Position numbers and translations under genes: made by a program | The notes under the pieces: model-generated | The model's input: the letters and a program-made list of their open reading frames with translations, nothing else | What the model was told of the DNA's origin: nothing | Databases searched by the model: none | Shown here: piece after piece, positions 34,277 through 41,235 of the stretch | Numbering within the stretch: the stretch's first letter is position 1 | Layout of the letters: the number at the start of each line of letters is the position of its first letter | Source: Nitrososphaerota archaeon | GTDB taxonomy: Archaea > Thermoproteota > Nitrososphaeria > Nitrososphaerales > Nitrososphaeraceae | Direction: 5' to 3' | Assembly (NCBI GenBank): GCA_005877345.1 | Contig: VBPR01000221.1 | Coordinates: forward strand, 1-41,235 | DNA: 41,235 nt

Positions 34277-35475
34277 ATGTTTTTTTCAAAACTTCTTAGC
34301 CAGAGGAAAAAATCAATACAGAGACTTCTTCTTTACACAGGTCCTGCACTTCTTGTGAGCATGGCCTATATGGATCCTGGTAATTATGGCACAGATATTC
34401 AGGCGGGCGCATTACTCAATTACAACCTCCTGTGGGTGGTATGGCTTTCTAGTGGGATGGCGATGCTGCTCCAGTACTTGTCTGGGAAACTCGGTATAGC
34501 GACGCGCTTATCGTTACCAGAAATAATACGGGAGAAACTAAAGAAAAAAAAATATATTATACCATATTGGCTGGGTGCCGAGGCGGCGGCAGCAGCTACC
34601 GACTTGGCTGAATACTTGGGCACTGTGATTGCCCTCAATTTACGCTAGCAACTCAGAGCAGATTTTATATAATAGAGCGACTCTTTGTGATTTTTGTATC
34701 GATAATAGGTTTTGGATATTTCTACGAAATTTTCATTACCAAGCCCGATCTGTCTAGTATATTATATCATTCCTTTGTACCGTCTCTTCCGACTAGTAAC
34801 GCTCTTGTTCTTGCTGTAGGCATAATTGGAGCTACCGTGATGCCGCATGCACTTTTTGTCCATTCTTGGCTTACAAAAAATAAAGTACAAGAGAAACCAC
34901 TGGAAGAAAGAAGACGAATACGGAAATTGCATCTTGTGGAAAATATAATTCTGCTAACTATCGCGGGAATGGTAAATGCAGCTATAATGATAATGGCTGC
35001 CACAGCATTCAATCCCCATAATCCAGGAGTGGCTTCAATATCTGAGGCTTACAAGACTTTGATACCATTATTTGGAGCTACAGCAGGTATTGTTTTCTTG
35101 CTTACTCTTCTTTCTTCAGGTATTGCATCTTCTGTAGTCGGTACGCTTGCAGGTCAGGCTATCATGGAGGGTCTTTTAGGAAAAAGGGTAAACCTATGGC
35201 TCAGGCGATTTGTAACAAGATTTATCAATGTCATTCCAACGACCATCGCGATACTGCTAGGTCTAGATCCTTTGAATATTCTTGTCTACAGCCAAGTTGT
35301 GCTGAGTATCATGATACCAATTCCTATGATTCCCCTTGTAATTGCAACAAGAGATAAAAAATTGATGGGCGAGTTCGTGAACAAAAAGATTACCACATTG
35401 CTTGCCATGATATTTGTAGGACTAATACTCGTCTTCGACTCTTACTTGCTTTTTAGTGTGCTGGGTGTTGTGTAA
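34277..35475 (+). pseudogene. mntH: NRAMP-family metal transporter, internal deletion
   Basis: NRAMP proteins import Mn(II) and Fe(II). The first frame (34277-34648) carries helices 1-3 with the helix-1 metal motif DPGNYGTD and ends ATDLAEYLGTVIALNL. The second frame picks up at about 34649 as LATQSRFYIIERLFVIFVSI and runs to 35475, including helix 6 MPHALFVHSW (MPH motif). Compared with the family, about 20 residues (helix 4) are missing at the junction and the frame shifts, so a deletion of about 60 bp not divisible by three is likely. The rest of the protein is intact, which points to recent loss. Confidence 0.88.
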
Positions 35476-35513
35476 AAAGTCGAGTTTAATACGATGAAAG
35501 TTAATTTGTAAAC

Positions 35514-36031
35514 ATGTCTTCCGGGGGAAACCGACAGACCGCCATTCAAAGGATCAAAATCAAAACTCGAAAAAAAAGGCTAGGACAATCACCACTCATT
35601 CTGAAAAAAAGATAATCTGGTTTTGGGTTTTCGTAGGCGCATTCGTAGTTGGCTTCATCTTCAGTCTCTTATTTGTTGTTCCGGCTTACGCGCCACCCAC
35701 GGTAGGTGCTGATAGCATTTTAGATAACGCAATAACAAGTTCAAAGATAAAGGATGGTGAGGTAATGACATCAGACATAGCAAATGGTGCAGTAATAAAA
35801 GAGAAGTTAAATCCAAATGCAGTAAAACTAGTAGTGCTTCAAAGAGAAATGTTATTTGCTCTTACGCCTTATTCACAACCGTGGGGCATCATACAATGTA
35901 ACGCAGACGATGTTTTAACAGGGGGTGGATTTGCTACCGGTGGTGGTAAAGATGTTCATCCAACTATCAGTGCTAAGAACGCTAACGGATGGGCTGCTGC
36001 TCTAGTCAACACAGGTGCACACCCTCACTAA
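35514..36031 (+). pseudogene. Frameshifted signal-anchor protein with exported domain
   Basis: The 3' frame (to 36031) extends well upstream of the ATG at 35765: it reads SEKKIIWFWVFVGAFVVG, a membrane anchor, then FVVPAYAPPTVGADSILDNA, repeats such as ITSSKIKDGEVMTSDIANGA, and a Gly-rich end. A start is found only in another frame at ATG 35514. Dropping one G from the G5 run (35523-35527) and one A from the A8 run (35570-35577) joins MSSGETDRPPFKGSKSKLEK to the anchor in one 171-aa protein. Two homopolymer changes suggest either real decay or sequencing error. Function unknown; the repeated D/E-G/N-x-I pattern is like bacterial surface proteins. Confidence 0.6.
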
Positions 36032-36096
36032 TAACAAAGTAGTTGCCGAGTGTACACACCTAGAACTTGGGCCATTAATGAACGCCACAGGTTAAA

Positions 36097-36147
36097 CTGT
36101 CGGGATACGGTTGAATATTTGTAGCGGAACATAATTAGAATTTCTAT
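36097..36147 (+). repeat. Dispersed repeat copy (type B)
   Basis: CTGTCGGGATACGGTTGAAT then ATTTGTAGCGGAACATAATT and AGAATTTCTATG. Confidence 0.75.
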
Positions 36148-36204
36148 GATCATTATTGCAAATTGTAAATTCTATAAATACAATAAAGCAAGTTGATAAT
36201 AATT

Positions 36205-36405
36205 TTATTCGTTTATTATTGTTTGCGATTTCTTCCGTTTCCAACCCTTTTCTAAGAAATAATCCGTCTTAAATCTAGCGTCACCTTTGAAATCGTACCA
36301 ATTTCCTTCCCTACCATCGTATCGAAAACGAATTTTGCCACTACTTGTCGACAGGTACATAATCTCAACCTGATTGTTACCTTTTTCTAGCATCTCTATG
36401 TACAT
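36205..36405 (-). CDS. Small hypothetical protein
   Basis: A 66-aa protein from an ATG at 36405. Two strands (NNQVEIMYLSTSSGKIRFRY) and an aromatic, charged stretch (GNWYDFKGDARFKTDYFLEK) are followed by a basic tail. I do not recognise it. A 27-codon frame (36396-36479) overlaps its start and may be a leader peptide or chance. Confidence 0.55.
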   Translation of the reverse strand: MYIEMLEKGNNQVEIMYLSTSSGKIRFRYDGREGNWYDFKGDARFKTDYFLEKGWKRKKSQTIINE

Positions 36406-36586
36406 TTATTACCTCGCCTACCGATAGATTGGAATAGTTCTTGACTTTCGTCTGACATTGAATTTAACATGCTCGACATACTTTTTTAGTGTTGACGTGC
36501 AGAAGTAAATATACAATTACACACCTACGAGTCACAAAAACAATAGGTATTTACAAAAATTAAGTGTTCCCTGCATAACACAGTGA

Positions 36587-36691
36587 TTACACTTTTCTAA
36601 ATTCTAGACAGACACACCTCCTACAAGAATGTGCAGTTTCTTCTCCAGTCAAATAATACTGATGATGATCTCTAATATGACTACAACGCAC
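36587..36691 (-). CDS. Mini Cys/His protein
   Basis: A 34-aa frame from a GTG. It reads VRCSHIRDHHQYYLTGEETA then HSCRRCVCLEFRK, with CxH, HH, HxCxxCxC: a compact metal-binding pattern far from chance composition. The start is uncertain because no ATG precedes it in frame before a stop. It lies alone in a 370-bp spacer. Confidence 0.45.
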   Translation of the reverse strand: MRCSHIRDHHQYYLTGEETAHSCRRCVCLEFRKV

Positions 36692-36774
36692 AAATCGTAT
36701 TTAGCCTCCATCTTATTATTCTCGTTAAATATAATGAGAAAGTAAGCCTTTAATTTATCGTATATTAAAATTTT

Positions 36775-37020
36775 TTATTCGCTTTCAATTTTAAAGCATT
36801 TGTCACAATATCTTTCAACCAATGAAATACCATCCATATCATAACTTGCTATCTTTGTAGGCATTTCTCGACATATGAAACAGGTACTGCCCATTATTTC
36901 TCTAATAAAACGTCTTTTCAGATATTGTGATAAGTTTGGATCATCTAATTTTTTCTTTAAGAATTCTAAATTATCGTCTGAAATAATAATTGGCGTTATA
37001 GTTGGTTTTGGTTTTTTCAT
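36775..37020 (-). CDS. Zinc-ribbon family Z, member 3
   Basis: An 81-aa protein from an ATG at 37020. It contains LKRRFIREIMGSTCFICREM, then TKIASYDMDGISLVERYCDK with a final CF, matching the 7019 protein (KKRFMAG...CSVCG...TQIASYNMVGATLVEKYCDTC). The N-terminal half has an acidic helix (DDNLEFLKKKLDDPNLSQYL) in place of the basic tail of the others. Probably one structural zinc. No known function. Confidence 0.75.
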   Translation of the reverse strand: MKKPKPTITPIIISDDNLEFLKKKLDDPNLSQYLKRRFIREIMGSTCFICREMPTKIASYDMDGISLVERYCDKCFKIESE

Positions 37021-37131
37021 TAGTGGTTTACTTTATTACTCCAATGGGGATCAACTTCTCCGGTACCGATAGTCCCCTTGTCATAGCATAATTATAATAC
37101 AATTAGGTATAATTATGCTTGCTTTACTTTC

Positions 37132-37314
37132 TTGATCTCAAATTCACATTCCTTGAAGTTAGAAGAAACTGCTAAAGGTGTTAGAATCTCAGTACGTGTT
37201 TATACTAATGACAGAAATACAGCAATCAATGAACCAATTGCAACATATTTAGAAACTAAACAAAAGTGTGAAAAGGAAAAAATACTAGTATCCCCTATGG
37301 AGATAAGTAAGTGA
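37132..37314 (+). CDS. Small hypothetical protein, first in a three-gene unit
   Basis: A 60-aa protein starting on TTG. It has a beta-strand-rich middle (LKLEETAKGVRISVRVYTND) and a Glu/Lys-rich end. I do not recognise a family, but the composition is protein-like. It lies 6 bp before the next gene and is presumably cotranscribed. Confidence 0.6.
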   Translation: MISNSHSLKLEETAKGVRISVRVYTNDRNTAINEPIATYLETKQKCEKEKILVSPMEISK

Positions 37315-37320
37315 TAAGAA

Positions 37321-37632
37321 ATGAGTGATGATGAAGTTACAGAAGAACATCGTTATGGTCCAGCAATTCAACCGCCTGAAATAGAAGATAAAGATTACCA
37401 AGATTTTAGGTTAAGAAGAAAACTCATAATGGATATGTTGGATGACAATGCATATCGTTATGAAGAAAAGAGAGATAAGATGATTAGTAATATGACCAAC
37501 GTAGTAAAATCAATGAGTGATTTGTGGATTAAAAAATCCTTGGCAGATTGTCTGATATTTCCTACCATACTGAAGGATTTCAGAGTAATATTAGCTAATG
37601 AATTAGAAGAAAGAAGGAAGAAGAAAGAATGA
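37321..37632 (+). CDS. Small acidic/helical hypothetical protein
   Basis: A 103-aa protein from ATG, charged and helical, with an acidic N-terminus (MSDDEVTEEH) and a Lys/Arg/Glu-rich C-terminus (ANELEERRKKKE) suggestive of a coiled coil. The middle (MTNVVKSMSDLWIKKSLADC) may form an amphipathic helix. No known family. It follows the 37132 gene by 6 bp. Confidence 0.65.
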   Translation: MSDDEVTEEHRYGPAIQPPEIEDKDYQDFRLRRKLIMDMLDDNAYRYEEKRDKMISNMTNVVKSMSDLWIKKSLADCLIFPTILKDFRVILANELEERRKKKE

Positions 37633-37637
37633 TAAGA

Positions 37638-37745
37638 GTGACTAGTTTATGTTTTGACTTTCAGAAATATATGATCTTATCATTATCATTAAGTGCCGCC
37701 ACTTTGATAATCGGACTTGCAATTTTGGTGTATTTATTCCAGTAA
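37638..37745 (+). CDS. Possible 35-aa membrane peptide
   Basis: A GTG-started frame 5 bp after the previous stop encodes VTSLCFDFQKYMILSLSLSA and TLIIGLAILVYLFQ, a single transmembrane helix. An internal ATG would give 24 aa. Its position directly behind two cotranscribed genes supports it, but it may be chance. Confidence 0.35.
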   Translation: MTSLCFDFQKYMILSLSLSAATLIIGLAILVYLFQ

Positions 37746-37797
37746 CGTTAGTTTTCACAAATATAGGAATTGAACATAATTTAATATTGTCGGAACC

Positions 37798-37895
37798 GGC
37801 CCGTCGGGATACGACTGAATATTAAGTCGGAACTTAATTAGGAATTCTAAAATTAGAATTTAATTAGATGTAAATAAAGCGAAAAGTTATTTAAA
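37798..37895 (+). repeat. Dispersed repeat copy (type B, long)
   Basis: CCGTCGGGATACGACTGAAT, ATTAAGTCGGAACTTAATTA, GGAATTCTAAAATTAGAATT and TAATTAGATGTAAATAAAGC. The left part is nearly palindromic. Confidence 0.85.
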
Positions 37896-37960
37896 GATTT
37901 GACAAAGAAAGCAAACAAAGATCCAAATAAATTTCGCGTAATATTGTTAGTCTATCCTAA

Positions 37961-38158
37961 CGTAACGGATTCGAGTCAGTCGGTCAGGGCCAAAGGTTTC
38001 CTTTGACGGACACGATAGGACAGATTGGAGATGACATTCAAAAAATAAAGAAGATGGAAGTTGATCATATAGTATTTGGATACAATTTCGTTCCGATTTA
38101 CGATAATGTATCTAATATCATCGATATAACAAAGCAATTATCCAAGTTTGCGAGATAA
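37961..38158 (+). pseudogene. C-terminal fragment of a luciferase-like monooxygenase
   Basis: After a stop at 37958-37960 the frame reads QRFPLTDTIGQIGDDIQKIK, then MEVDHIVFGYNFVPIYDNVS and DITKQLSKFAR before TAA. The phrase G(T/D)xxQIGDDIxKIxxMxVDHIxFGYNF is typical of the C-terminus of F420-dependent LLM proteins. The first 250-300 residues of the enzyme are absent. It ends 10 bp before the convergent EamA gene. Confidence 0.65.
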
Positions 38159-38168
38159 GACCATTTCC

Positions 38169-39188
38169 TCAATTATTCGTTCTCTTCCAGAAGCAATAAG
38201 CGTGATCATGCATATGTATTATGAATATTCCGATAAATCCAATCATACTTCCCAGTCCCGCGAGAAGAATATTTTGGGGCAAGTTTGAATACAAAACGCC
38301 GCTTTCATTTAAAGCCAGTTGCAATACCAAAGTCAAAAAAATACTAGATGACCCTATTGTTCCCGTGAGTGCCGCCCCTAATCTACTAAGACCGATAGAA
38401 TAAAATAAAGCACCTACAAAGGGAAGCCATGCGAAAAGAGATAAGGCTATAATTACCACAGGGGATACCAACATAGAAACTTGTATATATGGAGAGACCT
38501 GCTGCTGAAAAATAGAAACAAACACAATTAATAAACCTATCAACATTAATCCAGAAACAAATAACGAAGCACCTGCTACTTCAAGCGGCGAATGAATTGA
38601 AACTAATTTAGTTAAGAAAAGAACCCCTATTGCAAATCCTAATGAGGATATTATCGCCTCGATATCTCCGAAGGTAACCACTGAGTAATGATTCAATGAG
38701 AAGAAAAAATCTGAATTATTATAACTAATATCACTTATGATAGCCAAAAAAAATCCAATGATCGTCACTCCTATACCAATAACTTGTGTTTTATCTAATT
38801 TTTCTCGCAGAAATATATAAGCGAGAATGACAATGAGAATGATTTCTAGTGGACCAGCAAGAAGCACTTCCTTCGAGGCACCAACTCTACTTATGGAATC
38901 ATACCAAGTGAGTATTCCAACTGCTAGAGATACAGACGCATAAAGTAGATTTCTCTTAGATTTTGAAAATATTAAACTGCTTGTTGATGCAACAGTCGTT
39001 ATTTTATTTCTTCTATAGAGTAAGGTAGATGTAAGAAGTAACAATATTCCAGCTACGGTTATGCTTACTGCCGATATAACTATAGGGGGTATACTAAGGG
39101 TTGTGGTTAGCGGTTCGATAAGTATTGATTCGACTGATATTGATAAAGCGTATATAAAAACCGGCCACGATCTCAGGATTAGTAGCAA
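38169..39188 (-). CDS. EamA-type (DMT) transporter
   Basis: A 339-aa protein starting on TTG, with ten hydrophobic segments and two EamA repeats. The first repeat ends in LAGPLEIILIVILAYIFLRE KLDKTQVIG (the motif of a helix, FLREKL, then GIGVTIIGFFLA), the second in FLTLVLQLALNESGVLYSNL, ILLAGLGSMIGFIGIFIIHM. DMT transporters export metabolites or amino acids; substrate unknown. The start is uncertain, and residues 1-5 may not be translated. Confidence 0.88.
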   Translation of the reverse strand: MLLILRSWPVFIYALSISVESILIEPLTTTLSIPPIVISAVSITVAGILLLLTSTLLYRRNKITTVASTSSLIFSKSKRNLLYASVSLAVGILTWYDSISRVGASKEVLLAGPLEIILIVILAYIFLREKLDKTQVIGIGVTIIGFFLAIISDISYNNSDFFFSLNHYSVVTFGDIEAIISSLGFAIGVLFLTKLVSIHSPLEVAGASLFVSGLMLIGLLIVFVSIFQQQVSPYIQVSMLVSPVVIIALSLFAWLPFVGALFYSIGLSRLGAALTGTIGSSSIFLTLVLQLALNESGVLYSNLPQNILLAGLGSMIGFIGIFIIHMHDHAYCFWKRTNN

Positions 39189-39385
39189 ATACTGAGCATT
39201 GAGCTTTACATAATATGAAGATTAAGGTTCTTGAATGAGATATTTAGGCGGCCGTTTCTTAATCTTCGAGCTAGTTATGAATTCATCTCTTTGCACCACG
39301 TGGCGATAAAAATTGATTTCTTTCATACATGCAAAATAAGAATTTTTAAATTTAGTAACAAAAAAATATTCTGTTCGCTGGTCTT

Positions 39386-39470
39386 GAGCCTTCGGTACCC
39401 ACGACGTTATCGGTTCTAAAAATGGATTCTGGTATAGTTATGAACTCCTAAGCTTTAAGGTTTTCTCTGA
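39386..39470 (+). repeat. Dispersed repeat copy (type A), first of a tandem pair
   Basis: CTTCGGTACCCACGACGTTA, TCGGTTCTAAAAATGGATTC and AAGCTTTAAGGTTTTC. It is followed at 14 bp by the distal module of the next copy. Confidence 0.85.
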
Positions 39471-39483
39471 ATACAATCAGCAA

Positions 39484-39640
39484 CACGGATTCAGTGGGAC
39501 TGATAATGCTAAAATTCTATTTTTTGAACTCGTCGGTACCCACGACGTTATCGGTTCTAAAATTAGGATTCTAATGTAGGCGTGAACTACTGAGCTTTAT
39601 AGTTTTCCTCTTAAGTTCGTTGATTCAGGCGTGGAGTTTC
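39484..39640 (+). repeat. Dispersed repeat copy (type A), second of a tandem pair
   Basis: ACGGATTCAGTGGGACTGAT, then CGTCGGTACCCACGACGTTA, TCGGTTCTAAAATTAGGATT, GAGCTTTATAGTTTTCC and GATTCAGGCGTGGAGTTTCG. The head-to-tail pair defines a unit of about 145 bp. Confidence 0.85.
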
Positions 39641-39941
39641 GTGAAGCGTTATTGACACAAATCTTGGGCCCGGAGGTTTGTGAATCAATTTTGACATAAT
39701 TTTCCGACCCGATAATCGTAGCGTTCAGAAATAACCCATAAAAACAATTGGTGGCTATATAAAAATCCATTAAGAATTTTGAGCGGTGTAAGTGGTGGAT
39801 ATCATTTTCGGTTCTATCTGTCTACCACAGGCCACACGTTTGTAATTAGATGATACTTTTAATGACAGGATTGGGGCTGCTGTTAATACTGTTCCTGAAT
39901 AGTTAATTACTAACTCTGATTTTCTAATAAGCGGTGAAAAT
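39641..39941. other. Spacer upstream of the LLM gene
   Basis: Three hundred bases with no gene. It begins with a repeat-like tail (GGCCCGGAGGTTTGTGAATC at 39667). The LLM promoter should be in the second half. Confidence 0.4.
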
Positions 39942-40922
39942 ATGGCAAAAAATTCTGGCTCGCAAGTTTTCGCAAGTCGGCAGCCAACTCGAGAATTTGT
40001 CGGACTCATCGTGGATGGTAGTAATGCCGCCGCTGCAGTCAAAACTATTGTTGCTGCAGAAGCTGCTGGAGTACGCCAAATATGGATGGTACAACCACCT
40101 AATTGGCCAGATGTGTTGACAACATTTGCAGCCGCAGCGATAAAAACTTCTACAGTGCGCTTAGGAACGTCGATTGTACCAACCTATCCGCGTCATCCCC
40201 TTGTCCTAGCACAGCAGGCTCTGGCTTTTTATGATATCGCACCTGGGCGATTGCGCCTTGGAATAGGCCCGAGCCACCGCTTTATCATAGAAGACATGTA
40301 TGGCCTACAGCAGAGGAAGCCATTAACCCACTTGCGCGAATACGTAGAAATATTGCGTGCTGCACTCTGGCAAGGGAAGGTCAATTATCACGGATACTTC
40401 TATAATGTTGTAGCCACGTTACCCTATACGCCACAGATTCCTGTGCTTATTTCAACTCTGGGAGAGAAGGCGTTTCATTTAGCAGGACAAATTGCTGATG
40501 GAGCCCTTTCCTGGGTATGTCCTGTTCGATATTTGTTAAGTACTGGAATCCCAACCCTACGCACATCAGCGGCTGCTGCACGAAGAGGAGCGCCCCCATT
40601 AGTGGCACACGTTCCAGTCGCACTAAGCGAGGATAGGAATTCCATACTGTTAGCAGGTCATCGACTACTTGATTTCTACGCGAAAATACCTTTTTATGCT
40701 AATATGTTCTCTAATGCAGGATTTCAATTGATATCCGACCAGGCCATACCTGATGCTCTTGTAGATAATTTGGTAATATCTGGAAACGAGGCAACAGTGT
40801 CGGCACGATTCACTGACCTCATGGCAGCAGGTCTAGATGAGCTGATGGTCTCTCTAGTTCCTACAACAAGTACAGTTGAAGAAGAGCAGATACGACTCAT
40901 GAATTTGATTGGGCAGCTATAG
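39942..40922 (+). CDS. Luciferase-like monooxygenase (F420-type oxidoreductase)
   Basis: A 326-aa TIM-barrel flavin/F420-dependent enzyme. It starts FVGLIVDGSNAAAAVKTIVA (first barrel strand) and shows VRLGTSIVPTYPRHPLVLAQ, the LLM signature, GRLRLGIGPSH, EYVEILRAALWQGKV and PQIPVLISTLGEKAFHLAGQ then ADGALSW. These enzymes transfer hydride using coenzyme F420 or FMN. The substrate is unknown. The base composition is richer in G and C than its neighbours, so transfer is possible. It is a single gene. Confidence 0.9.
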   Translation: MAKNSGSQVFASRQPTREFVGLIVDGSNAAAAVKTIVAAEAAGVRQIWMVQPPNWPDVLTTFAAAAIKTSTVRLGTSIVPTYPRHPLVLAQQALAFYDIAPGRLRLGIGPSHRFIIEDMYGLQQRKPLTHLREYVEILRAALWQGKVNYHGYFYNVVATLPYTPQIPVLISTLGEKAFHLAGQIADGALSWVCPVRYLLSTGIPTLRTSAAAARRGAPPLVAHVPVALSEDRNSILLAGHRLLDFYAKIPFYANMFSNAGFQLISDQAIPDALVDNLVISGNEATVSARFTDLMAAGLDELMVSLVPTTSTVEEEQIRLMNLIGQL

Positions 40923-40975
40923 GAGAATCACCGTCCAATTACCGCTATTGGGCTCAGAAAAAGTAATTTAGTCAC

Positions 40976-41143
40976 TCAAGATTCTTCAAAGAAATAATTC
41001 ACTTTAAAATATGGCCTAACGTTACCGCAATTTGGACACTTTTCCAGTTGTTCTGTAAAATTTGTTGCTCCAAATGAGACTCTGTCTTGTTGATAGGATG
41101 CAGGAAAACGTTTATCGCAATCCTTGCACTTTATCTTCAGCAT
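40976..41143 (-). CDS. Mini zinc-ribbon protein
   Basis: A 55-aa protein from ATG 41143. It has CKDCDKRFP (residues 6-14) and CPNCGNVRPY (36-45), a complete zinc ribbon. The start MLKIKCKDC resembles MLMLKCKNC of the protein upstream of hflX, so the two may be paralogues. The promoter lies in 41144-41235. No function is known. Confidence 0.75.
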   Translation of the reverse strand: MLKIKCKDCDKRFPASYQQDRVSFGATNFTEQLEKCPNCGNVRPYFKVNYFFEES

Positions 41144-41235
41144 AAGAATTATACATGTTACTAATTTAAGTAGTTATATTAAATTAACTGGAAATTTTTA
41201 TACATTATGACAAGTACGTAAGTTTTATTATAAAA

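Noticed and set aside
36396..36479. 27-codon frame overlapping the start of the 36205-36405 gene
   Set aside because: It could be a leader peptide, but there is no supporting motif and it may be chance.
7453..39640. Insertion sequences or MITEs with terminal inverted repeats
   Set aside because: No transposase, no consistent terminal inverted repeats or target duplications were visible, and all copies share one orientation.

Overview
The window looks like a chromosomal accessory region of an ammonia-oxidising-type archaeon of the Nitrososphaerota (Thaumarchaeota), probably close to Nitrososphaera or Nitrosocosmicus. This is inferred from protein style, not proven. The DNA is AT-rich, several genes start on TTG or GTG, and TATA-like boxes sit about 30 bases before some starts. 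The gene set also fits: a double-HTH Lrp/AsnC regulator, a TRAM protein, a CHRD protein, a two-domain multicopper oxidase, F420-type luciferase-like monooxygenases and very many tiny CxxC proteins. No rRNA, intact tRNA, CRISPR array, integrase or transposase was seen.

Layout. 1-4.6 kb: small Cys-rich proteins around the ribosome-associated GTPase HflX, which appears to start on CTG overlapping the stop of a zinc-ribbon gene. 4.7-9.9 kb: a radical SAM enzyme, a TRAM protein, an HtpX-like protease, an RDD membrane protein and two members of a three-member zinc-ribbon family. 10.4-15.9 kb: a stretch free of the window's dispersed repeats, holding a PLAT-like protein, an orphan ParB, an M64 metallopeptidase with FG-GAP repeats and its partner gene, then a gene with a perfect 69-bp tandem duplication that runs antisense into the partner. 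16.3-24.5 kb: a membrane protein, a RibD/DHFR-type reductase, an alpha/beta hydrolase, an alcohol dehydrogenase with a SnoaL-like protein, the AsnC regulator and a CHRD protein. 25-31 kb: a multicopper oxidase with altered copper ligands, a SnoaL-like protein, a 2OG-Fe(II) oxygenase and a Rieske protein. 31.6-38.2 kb: a decay zone with a triply broken gene, an NRAMP transporter that lost about one membrane helix, a frameshifted secreted protein and a luciferase-like fragment. A CDF metal exporter is still intact there, divergent from the dead NRAMP. 38.2-41.2 kb: an EamA transporter, an LLM oxidoreductase and another zinc ribbon.

The strongest non-gene signal is a family of about 20 intergenic repeats (core CGTCGG..., then TATCGGTTCTAAAAT or GTTAACAGTTCGGATCC). 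They are modular and all point the same way on the + strand. They occur from 7.4 to 10.0 kb and from 16.0 to 39.6 kb. Two long copies carry a segment resembling a tRNA T-arm on the minus strand.

How the genes work together: metal handling recurs (CDF, NRAMP remnant, multicopper oxidase, many zinc ribbons), as do small redox and oxygenase enzymes (Rieske, 2OG, LLM, ADH, RibD-like). Most genes are single units; the few likely operons are the zinc-ribbon/hflX pair, 2876-3145 with 2616-2879, M64 with its partner, SnoaL with ADH, and the 37.1-37.7 kb trio.
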